Origin: Paralcaligenes sp039935015
GTDB taxonomy: Bacteria; Pseudomonadota; Gammaproteobacteria; Burkholderiales; Burkholderiaceae_B
Assembly: GCA_039935015.1 (NCBI GenBank)
Contig: JBDTLC010000099.1
Span: 1-47,861, forward strand
DNA length: 47,861 nucleotides
Direction of reading: 5' to 3'
Below, in pieces: positions 1 to 9,290 of this stretch. Numbering within the stretch: position 1 is the first letter of the stretch; each line of letters begins with the position of its first letter. The translations under genes and the position numbers were made by a program. A model generated the notes under the pieces. That model saw only the letters and a program-made list of their open reading frames with translations, did no database searches and had not been told where the DNA came from.

Positions 1-110
1 CAATCCGCTACGCCGCAAAGGGCTAAATCCAATACCAGCAGAAGTCGAATCCCAGCACTAATTGCCAAACACCCGTAAAATCGCAAGCTCAACGACTAAA
101 AAATTCTGCG

Positions 111-1691
111 ATGACTCCCAAGCACGCCCGTTACACAACCTTAAGCCAGAACTCCGAATTGCTCAAAGGCCTGTTGCGAGGTATCGAAAAAGAAGGTTTA
201 CGCGTTGACAACCAAGGGATTCTTGCCCGAACCCCCCACCCTACCGTGCTGGGTTCAGCTCTGACTAATCCCCGCATCACGACGGACTACTCCGAATCGT
301 TGCTGGAATTGATCACCGGCACTCACAGCACCGTCGCCGCCCTGCTCCAAGAGCTCGAGGATACGCATCGTTTTGTTGCGCAGCAACTGGGCGAGGAACT
401 GATCTGGAACCAATCCATGCCGGCGCATCTTCCCGCAGAAGCCGACATTCCCATCGCCTGGTACGGCACATCCAATACGGGCATGCTCAAACACGTATAT
501 CGACGTGGCTTGGCTGAACGCTATGGCAAGACCATGCAATGCATCGCAGGCGTGCATTACAACTTCTCACTACCAGACGAAATCTGGGAGCATTTCGACA
601 TCCGCGGATCTTCCGTTGAAGATCGTCGATCTAAAGGCTATCTGGCCGCAATCCGTAACTTCACGCGCTATTCATGGCTGCTCATGTATTTGTTTGGCGC
701 CTCGCCTGCCGTCTCCAGCGCATTCATGCATGGTGCCAGGCAATCCTTGCAAAACCTGGATGCCGACACACTGTATCTGCCGCACGCCACCAGCTTACGC
801 ATGAGCGACTTCGGCTATCAAAACAAGGCGCAATCGGAACTGCAGCTTTGTTATAACGACATAGAAACCTTTTTAACCCGCATGTACAGGGCCGTCACCA
901 AACCCTGGCCTGCCTACGAAGCCATAGGTACGCATCGCAACGGCGAATGGATCCAACTCAACACCTATGTGCTACAGATCGAAAATGAGTATTACTCCTC
1001 GATCCGACCCAAGCGAACCACCGGACGAGGCGAGCGGCCCGTCACTGCCTTGGCCGAACGCGGCGTGCAATACATAGAAGTACGGTGTCTGGACATCGAC
1101 CCTGAATCACCTATCGGCATTTCCCCGCAGACCAGCTATTTCATGGACGCCTTTCTGCTTTTTTGTGTCACGGAGGAAAGCCCTTTTTTCCCGGAAGACG
1201 GTACATGCCGCCACAGCCACAACAATTTCAACAAGGTCGTCAAGGAAGGCCGTAAGCCGGGCCTGCAACTGGTCAAATCCGACGACGCGGCCAGCTCGCA
1301 TCAAACCGTCGGTCTATCGGAATGGGGTGCGGAACTGATCGAGCGCATCGTCCCCTACGCAGAAGTGCTCGATGCCACGCATGGCGGCCATAATTATGTA
1401 CAGGCGCTAGAGGTGCAACGGCTTAAACTAAGTGACAGCGAGCAGACCCCGTCAGCCAAGCTGCTGCGGGCGCTACGTGCCGACAGCATCAGCCTGCACG
1501 ACTACACCTTGCAACAAAGCCGGCGGCACCGCGACGCACTGCGCGCCAAGCCATTGGGCGCCGCGCTGCAGCACGAACTGATTCAGTTGGCCGCGCAGTC
1601 GATACAGGAACAGACGCACCTGGAACAGAACGACATTGAAGATTTCGATACCTATGTGGCCCGTTATCACGCGGCCCTTAAATACCCTTGA
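111..1691 (+). CDS. gshA: Glutamate-cysteine ligase (gamma-glutamylcysteine synthetase)
   Basis: Catalyses the ATP-dependent joining of glutamate and cysteine, the first and limiting step of glutathione synthesis in the cytoplasm. The 526-residue length fits the class I (E. coli-type) enzyme of about 518 residues. The N-terminal block with GIEKEGLRV, the TTDYSESLLELIT segment and the QYIEVRCLDIDP segment near residue 325 are family hallmarks of the ATP-grasp-like active site. The ATG at 111 lacks a clear Shine-Dalgarno sequence; no better downstream start keeps the N-terminal motif. It converges on the diguanylate cyclase gene with 28 bases between stops. gshB is not in the window. The 110 bases upstream show no recognisable gene or promoter. 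Confidence 0.95.
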   Translation: MTPKHARYTTLSQNSELLKGLLRGIEKEGLRVDNQGILARTPHPTVLGSALTNPRITTDYSESLLELITGTHSTVAALLQELEDTHRFVAQQLGEELIWNQSMPAHLPAEADIPIAWYGTSNTGMLKHVYRRGLAERYGKTMQCIAGVHYNFSLPDEIWEHFDIRGSSVEDRRSKGYLAAIRNFTRYSWLLMYLFGASPAVSSAFMHGARQSLQNLDADTLYLPHATSLRMSDFGYQNKAQSELQLCYNDIETFLTRMYRAVTKPWPAYEAIGTHRNGEWIQLNTYVLQIENEYYSSIRPKRTTGRGERPVTALAERGVQYIEVRCLDIDPESPIGISPQTSYFMDAFLLFCVTEESPFFPEDGTCRHSHNNFNKVVKEGRKPGLQLVKSDDAASSHQTVGLSEWGAELIERIVPYAEVLDATHGGHNYVQALEVQRLKLSDSEQTPSAKLLRALRADSISLHDYTLQQSRRHRDALRAKPLGAALQHELIQLAAQSIQEQTHLEQNDIEDFDTYVARYHAALKYP

Positions 1692-1719
1692 GACACCTTG
1701 AGTCTGGCGTTGGCCCTCT

Positions 1720-3240
1720 TTATACGTCCGAAACGTGCGAGCCACGATGGGCATTTCGGCGTTCATTCTCGTTTTCGGAATAAAACAAGCGCTTTCTCTC
1801 GTACATGCTCTTATCCGCTCTTTGCATAGCCAGCTCGAGCCGTTCCCCATCCTTAGCCGTGGCGTACCCCATGGAGATCGAAAGCGTCGTGGCTGAATAG
1901 TATTGGTTATTCAGTGCCACCAGGGCAACAACCTCTTCCATGATGTCGGTCGCGCCCTCTTCGTCAGTCAAAGGAAGCAAGATCGCAAATTCATCGCCCC
2001 CAATGCGCGCAGCGCAGCCGGGCTTGGTGACGGCCGCGTCCAGAACTTCCCCAAATCGACGCAATAAGTCATCGCCCGACGCATGCCCAAGCGCGTCGTT
2101 AACCATCTTCAGCCCGTTCAGATCGATAATAATGATGCTCGCAGGATAAAGCTTTTTCCGCTCAATCCGATTAAGCTCATCGACATAGAAACTCCGATTG
2201 TGCTGCTTGGTCAAGGAATCGTGCTTGCCCAGAAACTCAAGATATGCCTCCGCTTTTTTTCGCGCGGTAATATCGGTAAGCGCCACCAGCACCAGGCCCC
2301 AATCCTCTTCATGGCCAGGAAGCACCGAAAACTGCAGGTATAGATACAGTTGATCTCCGGTAAGCGTGTAATTGACTACCTCACGCTGTTGAAGTAACTT
2401 GCCCTCCCATAGGTCAACTAGCTGCTCACGAAAATGCGGATACATATCTTCGTGAAATATTTTGTCCAGATTATTCAAAAGTGTTGTCTGATCCGGGGCC
2501 ATAAACAACCCAAGAGTGGTCTGATTTACATTGATCACCCTGATCTCTTCAACGCAACGAGTCACAAATTCCGGATGAACATCGGTGAACGTGCGGAAAT
2601 CCGAAATGCCTGCACGACGAATCTCGTCGAACAGGTGTCGAATCGCACTGAAATCTTCGACCCACAGCGACACGGGTGAATGCCGGAACAGGCCTTGTGC
2701 ATAGGCTTCGCTGGCCGCCAGCTGGCTTTGAACGGACAATCGTTCAGTAACATCTTCCACCGCCACCAGCACCCGGCTCCAATCGTCGGGCTCATCACCC
2801 AACACGCTACCTCGTATCTGTACGTCTAGGCGGCGCCCCGAAATGGTGTAGTTCACACTATGGCCAGTAAAATGACGCTGGCCATTCCATAACTGCACCA
2901 ACTCACCAATCAAACCGGCCAGCATCTCGCCCCGGAATATCCGGTCAAGATTCTGTTTGAGATGCTCCAGATCATTCGCTTCGAACAGATTAAGCGTGCG
3001 ACGGTTCACATTGCGCACTTGCATTTGCTGGGTACACTGTTCCACCAAACGGGGATTGGCCAGCAAATGACCGCCCAGATTGCTTATCCCCTCGGCCCGC
3101 CATTGGGCAAACAGTTTCTGAATGCCGCTGTAGTCCTCCAGCCAAAGCGAGGCTGGCGCCATATCGAACATATCTCCGTCGCCATCTATCTGGTCCACTC
3201 GCTGCAGGATCTTTGATAAGCGACTATCCGTTTCTCTCAT
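1720..3240 (-). CDS. Diguanylate cyclase with two tandem PAS-like domains
   Basis: Predicted to make cyclic di-GMP from two GTP. Domain order: a short N-terminal helix, PAS-like domain 1 (about residues 25-165), PAS-like domain 2 (about 180-325), then a GGDEF domain (about 335-490) with an intact GGDEF signature at 414-418. The two sensor domains are clearly duplicates: each has SLWxEDxSxI, VNxxTLxLF, VNYT and a closing VLVAxxDxTxR block. No transmembrane segment is visible, so it should be cytoplasmic. The inhibitory I-site (RxxD five residues before GGDEF) reads TKPG, so allosteric product inhibition is unlikely. The usual DxLTGLxNR reads DSLTKQHNR. Start ATG at 3240. It stands alone, diverging from pckG. 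The signal sensed is unknown. Confidence 0.88.
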   Translation of the reverse strand: MRETDSRLSKILQRVDQIDGDGDMFDMAPASLWLEDYSGIQKLFAQWRAEGISNLGGHLLANPRLVEQCTQQMQVRNVNRRTLNLFEANDLEHLKQNLDRIFRGEMLAGLIGELVQLWNGQRHFTGHSVNYTISGRRLDVQIRGSVLGDEPDDWSRVLVAVEDVTERLSVQSQLAASEAYAQGLFRHSPVSLWVEDFSAIRHLFDEIRRAGISDFRTFTDVHPEFVTRCVEEIRVINVNQTTLGLFMAPDQTTLLNNLDKIFHEDMYPHFREQLVDLWEGKLLQQREVVNYTLTGDQLYLYLQFSVLPGHEEDWGLVLVALTDITARKKAEAYLEFLGKHDSLTKQHNRSFYVDELNRIERKKLYPASIIIIDLNGLKMVNDALGHASGDDLLRRFGEVLDAAVTKPGCAARIGGDEFAILLPLTDEEGATDIMEEVVALVALNNQYYSATTLSISMGYATAKDGERLELAMQRADKSMYERKRLFYSENENERRNAHRGSHVSDV

Positions 3241-3452
3241 AGAAAAAGACCTTAGCTCTTAAATACGATGAAATTGGTTCCGTCTATGGAGCCACAACTA
3301 AAATTTCGTAACCACGCAGTATGGCGGTACAGTGCGGTATGGCGGCGCAGATTACGCAAGCGGATTATATCCGGCTAATTTTAGCGCCATGGGTGATCAG
3401 GCCGCCATGGGCACGCTCTTCTACGATAAAAGCCATAACGGAGAACATATTC

Positions 3453-5297
3453 ATGACGTCTGCGACCACACCTCAGCCATCACCCGAGATCAACGCTCCC
3501 CATTGGGTGCCTCATGCGCGTCTCAAGGCCTGGGTGACGCAAATTGCCACGCTGACACAGCCCGACCACATCGAGTGGTGCGACGGTTCGCAAGAAGAAT
3601 ATGATCGCTTATGCGAACTGATGGTGCAGGCCGGTACCTTCCAACGCTTGAACCCAGCCAAACGGCCCAACTCCTACCTGGCCTGGTCCGACCCCGATGA
3701 CGTCGCACGCGTAGAAAGCCGCACCTTTATTTGTTGCGAAAAAGAAGACGATGCCGGCCCCACCAACAACTGGACAGAGCCTCAGGCCATGCGCAAAACC
3801 TTAAATGGCTTGTTCGAGGGCTGTATGCGCGGGCGAACACTGTACGTCATCCCCTTTTCCATGGGCCCACTGGGTTCGCCCATCGCGCATATCGGCGTAG
3901 AGCTGTCAGATTCGCCCTATGTGGTTGTTAATATGCGCTTAATGACGCGAATGGGCCGCAGGGTCTACGACGTGCTGGGCGCAGATGGCGAGTTTGTGCC
4001 CTGCATACATTCAGTAGGCAAGCCCCTGGCGGCCGGCCAAGCCGATGTAGTGTGGCCCTGTAACGACACCAAGTACATCGTGCACTTCCCTGAAAGCCGC
4101 GAAATTTGGTCGTTCGGCTCGGGCTATGGTGGCAATGCCTTACTGGGCAAGAAATGTTTCGCCCTTCGCATTGCGTCCACGATGGGCCGGGACCAAGGCT
4201 GGATGGCCGAACACATGCTGATTCTGGGCGTTACATCGCCCACAGGGAAAAAAATGCACGTGGCAGCGGCCTTTCCGTCAGCCTGCGGAAAAACCAACTT
4301 CGCGATGCTGATTCCGCCCGCGTCGCTGCCAGGCTGGACAATCACAACTGTTGGCGACGATATCGCCTGGATCAAGCCCGGCGCCGATGGTCGTCTGTAT
4401 GCCATTAATCCCGAGGCGGGCTATTTCGGTGTGGCGCCCGGCACCAACGAAAAAACCAACTTCAATTGCATGGCCTCGCTGCGCGAGAATGCATTGTTCA
4501 CCAACGTGGCCTTAACCGATGAGGGTGATGTCTGGTGGGAAGGCATGGGACCAGCACCCAAACACTGCCTCGACTGGCATGGCAAGGACTGGACGCCAGA
4601 TTCGGGCCGCACGGCAGCTCACCCCAACGCTCGCTTTACCGTAGCGGCTGTGCAAAACCCTGCCATCGACCCTGACTGGGACAACCCCGCCGGGGTGGTT
4701 ATTGACGCATTCATTGTAGGCGGACGCCGTTCTGACACAGTGCCCCTGGTGACCGAGGCGCGTAATTGGATCGAGGGCGTATACATGGGCGCCACGCTAG
4801 GCTCGGAGACCACCGCAGCAGCCACAGGCGCGCAGGGCGTGGTGCGACGTGACCCTTTCGCAATGCTGCCGTTTTGCGGCTACAGCATGGGCAGCTATTT
4901 CGCGCACTGGTTGAAACTAGGAGAGCAGTTGCAGGCGGCGGGTGCAACGATGCCGCGCTTTTTTTGCGTAAACTGGTTCCAGACCGATGACCACGGCAAG
5001 TTTATTTGGCCCGGATTCGGTGAAAATATGCGCATTCTTAAATGGATGCTAGAACGCATCAACGGCTCGGCCCAGGGCGAAGACAATCTATTCGGCATTT
5101 CGCCTCGTTACAAAGACATCACCTGGGACGGGCTCGATTTCGACATCGATAAGTTCAAGCACATCACGGTGATCAATCGTGCTGCGTGGCGCAAAGAACT
5201 TGGCCTGCACGCAGATCTGTTCGATAAGCTTAAAAAACGCCTGCCTACGGAACTGCACAATTTACAAAATCGCCTCAGTGGACAACTTGAAGCCTAA
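3453..5297 (+). CDS. pckG: Phosphoenolpyruvate carboxykinase (GTP)
   Basis: Converts oxaloacetate and GTP to phosphoenolpyruvate, the entry step of gluconeogenesis. The 614-residue product has the GTP-PEPCK P-loop AAFPSACGKTN (about residues 271-282) with the reactive cysteine at 278, a metal/substrate region around FGSGYGGNALLGKK, and the late NWFQTDDHGKFIWPGFGEN nucleotide-binding block. The reading frame stays open to 3321, but the ATG at 3453 is preferred: it has GGAG nine bases upstream and gives the family's normal N terminus. About 210 bases of leader separate it from the divergent diguanylate cyclase gene and hold two pairs of 18-base-spaced direct repeats. Its stop lies nine bases from the converging CoA-transferase gene. 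Confidence 0.95.
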   Translation: MTSATTPQPSPEINAPHWVPHARLKAWVTQIATLTQPDHIEWCDGSQEEYDRLCELMVQAGTFQRLNPAKRPNSYLAWSDPDDVARVESRTFICCEKEDDAGPTNNWTEPQAMRKTLNGLFEGCMRGRTLYVIPFSMGPLGSPIAHIGVELSDSPYVVVNMRLMTRMGRRVYDVLGADGEFVPCIHSVGKPLAAGQADVVWPCNDTKYIVHFPESREIWSFGSGYGGNALLGKKCFALRIASTMGRDQGWMAEHMLILGVTSPTGKKMHVAAAFPSACGKTNFAMLIPPASLPGWTITTVGDDIAWIKPGADGRLYAINPEAGYFGVAPGTNEKTNFNCMASLRENALFTNVALTDEGDVWWEGMGPAPKHCLDWHGKDWTPDSGRTAAHPNARFTVAAVQNPAIDPDWDNPAGVVIDAFIVGGRRSDTVPLVTEARNWIEGVYMGATLGSETTAAATGAQGVVRRDPFAMLPFCGYSMGSYFAHWLKLGEQLQAAGATMPRFFCVNWFQTDDHGKFIWPGFGENMRILKWMLERINGSAQGEDNLFGISPRYKDITWDGLDFDIDKFKHITVINRAAWRKELGLHADLFDKLKKRLPTELHNLQNRLSGQLEA

Positions 5298-5306
5298 CGT
5301 CTCCCG

Positions 5307-6497
5307 TCAGGTAATGCCGCGGCCCGCCCAATCTTTTTGAGTATCCGCATCAATCCCCAGAGCCGTCAGGATCGGCCCGGTATCCTGACCCAATTTCGGC
5401 GCGCGACGCTCAACCCCTCCTGGTGTCGCACTGAGTTTGGGCACAATGCCGGGCAGTTTGACCGGAGTGCCGTCAGCCAGCTGACTATCCAATATCATCT
5501 GACGCGCCAAGTAATGAGGATCCGCGCAAATGTCGGCAATATCGTAAACACGCCCCGCCGGTATACGTGCCTGATGCAGCGTGGCCAGAACTTCATCCAG
5601 TGTGTGCTTTTTGGTCCAGGCACCGATGGCTGCGTCGATGGCCTGCGCATGCAGCGTACGTCCATCATTGTGCGAATAAGCCGGATTTTCTGCCATATCA
5701 CCGCGATCTATAGCGCACATCAGCCGCTTGAAAATGCTGTCGCCGTTGCCAGCTACCAAGGCATATTTGCCATCGGCGCACATATACGCATTGCTCGGAG
5801 TAATCCCCGGCAGGCTGCTGCCGGCCGGCTGGCGGATTTCGTTAAACACAGAATATTCGGGCAACAGGCTTTCCATCATGTTGAATACCGACTCGTACAA
5901 CGCGACATCGACGTATTGGCCTTCCCCCTTATTCTGCTCGCGATGGCGCAAGGCTAACAACACGCCAATGACGCCATGAAGGGCCGACAGAGAATCTCCA
6001 ATAGACACGCCCACCCGCACCGGCGCTCGGCCAGGCTCGCCGCTTAAGTGGCGCAAGCCACCCATCGCCTCGCCCACCACACCAAAACCGGGACGATCGC
6101 GATAGGGGCCGGTTTGCCCATAGCCAGACACGCGCAGCATAACCAGGCCGGGGTTGATCTCATGCAGGACATCCCAGCCCAGGCCCCAGTTCTCCAGGGT
6201 CCCAGGGCGAAAATTCTCGATCAAAATGTCGGCTGTCTCAACCAGTTTGCGCACCACGCCCTGAGCTTCTTCCTGGCGCAAATCTAGGGTCAAGGATTTT
6301 TTATTGCGAGATTGAACTTCCCACCAGACTGACGTACCGTCATGGAGCAGACGCCATTTTCTTAATGGATCACCGGTCTTGGGCGGCTCGACCTTGATGA
6401 CTTCGGCACCGAACTCGCCAAGTATTTTGGCGGCAAACGGGCCAGCAATCAGTTGACCAAGTTCAAGCACGCGTATTCCGCTCAAAGGTTTAAGCAT
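5307..6497 (-). CDS. Family III CoA-transferase (CaiB/BaiF/Frc type)
   Basis: A 396-residue member of the family III CoA-transferases, which move CoA between carboxylic acids through an aspartyl-CoA thioester. The N-terminal GIRVLELGQLIAGPFAAKILGEFGAEVIKVE block and the RNKKSLTLDL segment are diagnostic. Asp168 in the GVSIGDSL motif sits where formyl-CoA transferase has its catalytic Asp169. Sequence alone does not give the substrate; dicarboxylate-CoA or formyl/oxalyl-CoA partners are all possible and no acyl-CoA dehydrogenase or synthetase sits next to it to help. It is transcribed alone, converging with pckG. Confidence 0.9.
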   Translation of the reverse strand: MLKPLSGIRVLELGQLIAGPFAAKILGEFGAEVIKVEPPKTGDPLRKWRLLHDGTSVWWEVQSRNKKSLTLDLRQEEAQGVVRKLVETADILIENFRPGTLENWGLGWDVLHEINPGLVMLRVSGYGQTGPYRDRPGFGVVGEAMGGLRHLSGEPGRAPVRVGVSIGDSLSALHGVIGVLLALRHREQNKGEGQYVDVALYESVFNMMESLLPEYSVFNEIRQPAGSSLPGITPSNAYMCADGKYALVAGNGDSIFKRLMCAIDRGDMAENPAYSHNDGRTLHAQAIDAAIGAWTKKHTLDEVLATLHQARIPAGRVYDIADICADPHYLARQMILDSQLADGTPVKLPGIVPKLSATPGGVERRAPKLGQDTGPILTALGIDADTQKDWAGRGIT

Positions 6498-6547
6498 AGT
6501 GGCCCATCCTCTAAATCAAATTTGTATTTTAATAATAGACACAACCG

Positions 6548-7270
6548 TCAACGCACCGGCAGAAAATTGAAGAACAACAGGCCTTGCATATAGTTGATGC
6601 CTACTCGCCGCAGATTCTCGTCAAGCAGATTGGCCACCAGGTCGAGCCGGCCAATCAGGCCGCCAAATTCGCGTTCGAAACTGAGGTTGGCGATATCACC
6701 AGAAATTTCATTGGCTAGCAGCAGGGGGTGACCTGAGGCATCGCGGCGGGTCTGCAACAGCCACGCCGCAATCTCTACATTGCGAGCCGCGTTGTAGACG
6801 TGCTGCGCGTTTAGAACATCGGAAACATAAAAACGCGTCTTGCCGTCGTGCGCTTGAATAATCATATTGGCCAGGCCGAAAATAAATGCCCCCACCCGAT
6901 CACCTTGATAAGTTGGGTCAAGCGCAATAGAGAGAATCTGGATATCGCGAAACCCTTTCAGATCGGGCGGCGCCTGGCCTTGCTCAATGGCCTTGTGCCC
7001 CAGCTTCAAGGCCGTTGCCAGATCGGGGGCTCCGGTCTTGCGCCACTGGGCCGGATTACGGCGATAGAGCTTTTCGAGCAGACGATTGAGGCTATCGAGA
7101 TTATCGCGCATCGCGATCGTAACGGTACGGTTAAAGTCGGTTTGTGCCAACTGATCGAATGACATGGACTCGTTACGAGGGCCCGCCGATCCCGATTTAG
7201 ACGAGTCGGCGCACCCAGTCAGCCCTACTCCCAGTATCAAGACCAGGCCTGCGACGCAACCCATTCTCAT
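6548..7270 (-). CDS. Putative lipoprotein of unknown function
   Basis: A 240-residue product with a lipoprotein signal peptide: hydrophobic stretch followed by the lipobox GLTGC with the modified cysteine at residue 20. Asp at +2 is absent (Ala-Asp follows the Cys), so outer-membrane sorting is likely if standard rules hold. I do not recognise the mature domain; it is mostly helical in appearance, with a conserved-looking C terminus rich in aromatic residues (GLLFFNFLPVR). It lies downstream of no obvious partner and is about 100 bases from the end of the Ada/AlkA gene, in the same direction. ATG at 7270 or 7264 are both possible; the lipobox is compatible with either. Confidence 0.75.
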   Translation of the reverse strand: MRMGCVAGLVLILGVGLTGCADSSKSGSAGPRNESMSFDQLAQTDFNRTVTIAMRDNLDSLNRLLEKLYRRNPAQWRKTGAPDLATALKLGHKAIEQGQAPPDLKGFRDIQILSIALDPTYQGDRVGAFIFGLANMIIQAHDGKTRFYVSDVLNAQHVYNAARNVEIAAWLLQTRRDASGHPLLLANEISGDIANLSFEREFGGLIGRLDLVANLLDENLRRVGINYMQGLLFFNFLPVR

Positions 7271-7374
7271 ACCATTCTCATTTTCCTCGTACCCCCGAAT
7301 TTACGGCATAGCGGACGCCCACACTCCACCCAGAGTGACTTTATCAGAAATTGGCCCCGCGTCCACAACACTAC

Positions 7375-8508
7375 TTATGCACAGACCCACAGGTGTTGGG
7401 CCGCATAAGCACGCCAAGGCCGCCATGTTTGGGCTCGTGCGATAAGCTGGGACGGAGAATAGTCGCGCCCTTCCAGTTTCGCAATGGATCGCAGAAGAAC
7501 GATGTCGGAGGCAGGAAAAGCATCGGGCTCACGCATCTGGCGCAGGGCAATATACTGCGCTGTCCATTCCCCAACACCGCGGATCAAGCATAGCCGCCGG
7601 ATCGCGTCGTCCAACCCGCGGCTCGCGTCAAAGAGATGTGTATCGGCCATTGCTGCGGCCGCCACGGCCGAGAGTGCAGCGGCCCGACTGCGAGGCATTC
7701 CAAGCGAGGCCAAGTCTGCCGAGGCCAGGACCTCGGGTTCCGGAAACACATGTATCAAGTCACCGTCGGGCTGCACCATGCGGGGGCCATACGCAGCAAC
7801 CAGACGCCCCGCCAGGCGTACTGCCGCAGCCACGGTGATCTGCTGCCCCAGTACGGCGCGGATGGCCAGCTCAAAACCATCCCAGGCACCCGGCACGCGC
7901 AGGCCTGGCCGCGCCTGCACCAAAGCTGCCAAGACTGGATCTTTGGCGAGATGCCCTGCAATAACAATCGGATCGGTCGCCAGGTCGAACACACGCCGCA
8001 GTCGTGCAATAACCACGGGCAATACCGACGGGTCGGGAAATCGCAGCGTCGCGCATAGCGCATTCCGATCGGCCACCCGGACGGCGACCGTCCCTTGCGC
8101 GCCATTGAATTGCACCGATCGCACATACTGGTCAGCCGTAACGCGCTCGATGCCAGGAATAGCCCGCCTGCGCAGAAACTCCAGCATATCCGGCCAGTCG
8201 TACGGCTGAAGATAGGGCAACAGAAGTTCGACTTCTGGGTGTGATCCGGCCAAGACCTCCGTCTTGCCAGGCAACGGTCTCAGGTCAGGCACGGCCTCTG
8301 GGCGGCACCTCAGGCATGGTCGGAAACCTGCCTCTTGCGCCGCCGCGGCCGTCGGATAGAAAACCACATTTGCAGACTGCGGCGTGCGCGCCGGACAAAC
8401 CGGGCGACAGTAAATACCTGTGGTTTTAACAGCCGTGAAAAACCGCCCATCGAAGCGAGCGTCACGGGCGCAAACTGCCTGGTAGCAGGCATCGTGATCG
8501 AGATCCAT
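7375..8508 (-). CDS. Ada metal-binding domain fused to AlkA-type 3-methyladenine DNA glycosylase, AraC HTH missing
   Basis: Base-excision repair of alkylated purines. Residues about 1-73 are an Ada N-terminal zinc domain with Cys34, Cys38, Cys65 and Cys68; Cys34 corresponds to the methyl-phosphotriester acceptor Cys38 of E. coli Ada. From about residue 97 (QPYDWPDMLEFL) the protein is AlkA_N plus a HhH-GPD glycosylase domain, with the VGEWTAQYIALR hairpin and catalytic Asp335 in ASDIVL. Proteins of this layout normally carry an AraC-type helix-turn-helix of about 100 residues between the two parts; here only about 25 linker residues remain. The reading frame is intact across the junction. It diverges from ogt. 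Start ATG at 8508 has no clear Shine-Dalgarno sequence. Confidence 0.88.
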   Translation of the reverse strand: MDLDHDACYQAVCARDARFDGRFFTAVKTTGIYCRPVCPARTPQSANVVFYPTAAAAQEAGFRPCLRCRPEAVPDLRPLPGKTEVLAGSHPEVELLLPYLQPYDWPDMLEFLRRRAIPGIERVTADQYVRSVQFNGAQGTVAVRVADRNALCATLRFPDPSVLPVVIARLRRVFDLATDPIVIAGHLAKDPVLAALVQARPGLRVPGAWDGFELAIRAVLGQQITVAAAVRLAGRLVAAYGPRMVQPDGDLIHVFPEPEVLASADLASLGMPRSRAAALSAVAAAAMADTHLFDASRGLDDAIRRLCLIRGVGEWTAQYIALRQMREPDAFPASDIVLLRSIAKLEGRDYSPSQLIARAQTWRPWRAYAAQHLWVCA

Positions 8509-8687
8509 ATGAAAATACTAATGCAGAGCCACCTTTCCCGTCTAGCGGTTTTCAGGCATCGCCCAGTGCGTCGGAAAGAAAATGGATGATCTTCCAGACA
8601 GACAATAGGATAGATGAGTCCGATAAGCACCAGCGAAAAGCACTCATCGAGACTATATTTCTCATTTCACGTGCTGGAGTCTTCACG

Positions 8688-9236
8688 ATGCTTACGCAAG
8701 TTACGCAACTATTTTTTCTTGAGCGCGTCAATACACCCACAGGACGGATGCTGATCGTCACGGACGACCTCCACCGAATGCGCGCCGCAGATTGGGAGGA
8801 CCACGAGCAGCGTATGTGGACTCTGCTGCGGCAGCAATATGGCGCAAACGCCATCGAACTACTCGAGACGTCGCGCCCGTCAGCGGCGCGGCGTTCACTG
8901 GATGCCTATTTCGAAGGCGACATAAGCATCATCGACAGCCTGCCGGTCGCCACACAGGGCACAGAGTTCCAGCGCAAGGTATGGGAGGCGCTTCGTCGTA
9001 TCCCGGTCGGCCATCCTATTAGCTATAGCACTCTGGCTGCCCAGATCGGCCGTCCTACGGCAACACGCGCCGTGGGACATGCCAATGGCTCCAATCCCAT
9101 TTCCATCGTTGTCCCCTGCCACCGTGTCATTGGCGCAAATGCCTCATTGACTGGCTACGGCGGCGGCCTGGATCGCAAACGTTGGTTATTGGCACACGAA
9201 AGCGCGTACTCCAAGCCGCGTAGCGAATCGAATTAG
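8688..9236 (+). CDS. ogt: Methylated-DNA-[protein]-cysteine S-methyltransferase
   Basis: Suicidal repair protein that transfers the methyl group from O6-methylguanine or O4-methylthymine to its own cysteine. The active-site motif VVPCHRVI is present with Cys144, preceded by the recognition helix region ISYSTLAAQIGRPTATRAVG and followed by the Asn/Gly-rich LTGYGGGLDRKRWLL segment. The frame is open to 8586, but the ATG at 8688 has GGAG eight bases upstream and gives a normal 182-residue protein without Ada-type regulatory domains. It shares the 179-base region 8509-8687 with the divergent Ada/AlkA gene, so joint control is plausible. Confidence 0.92.
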   Translation: MLTQVTQLFFLERVNTPTGRMLIVTDDLHRMRAADWEDHEQRMWTLLRQQYGANAIELLETSRPSAARRSLDAYFEGDISIIDSLPVATQGTEFQRKVWEALRRIPVGHPISYSTLAAQIGRPTATRAVGHANGSNPISIVVPCHRVIGANASLTGYGGGLDRKRWLLAHESAYSKPRSESN

Positions 9237-9290
9237 CTAACGTCGGGTATGCTTGCCGTTTCAACACCTTTCAACTCTGCGCATTAACCG

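Noticed and set aside
1..110. Possible end of an upstream gene before gshA
   Set aside because: No frame gives a recognisable C terminus in so short a stretch.
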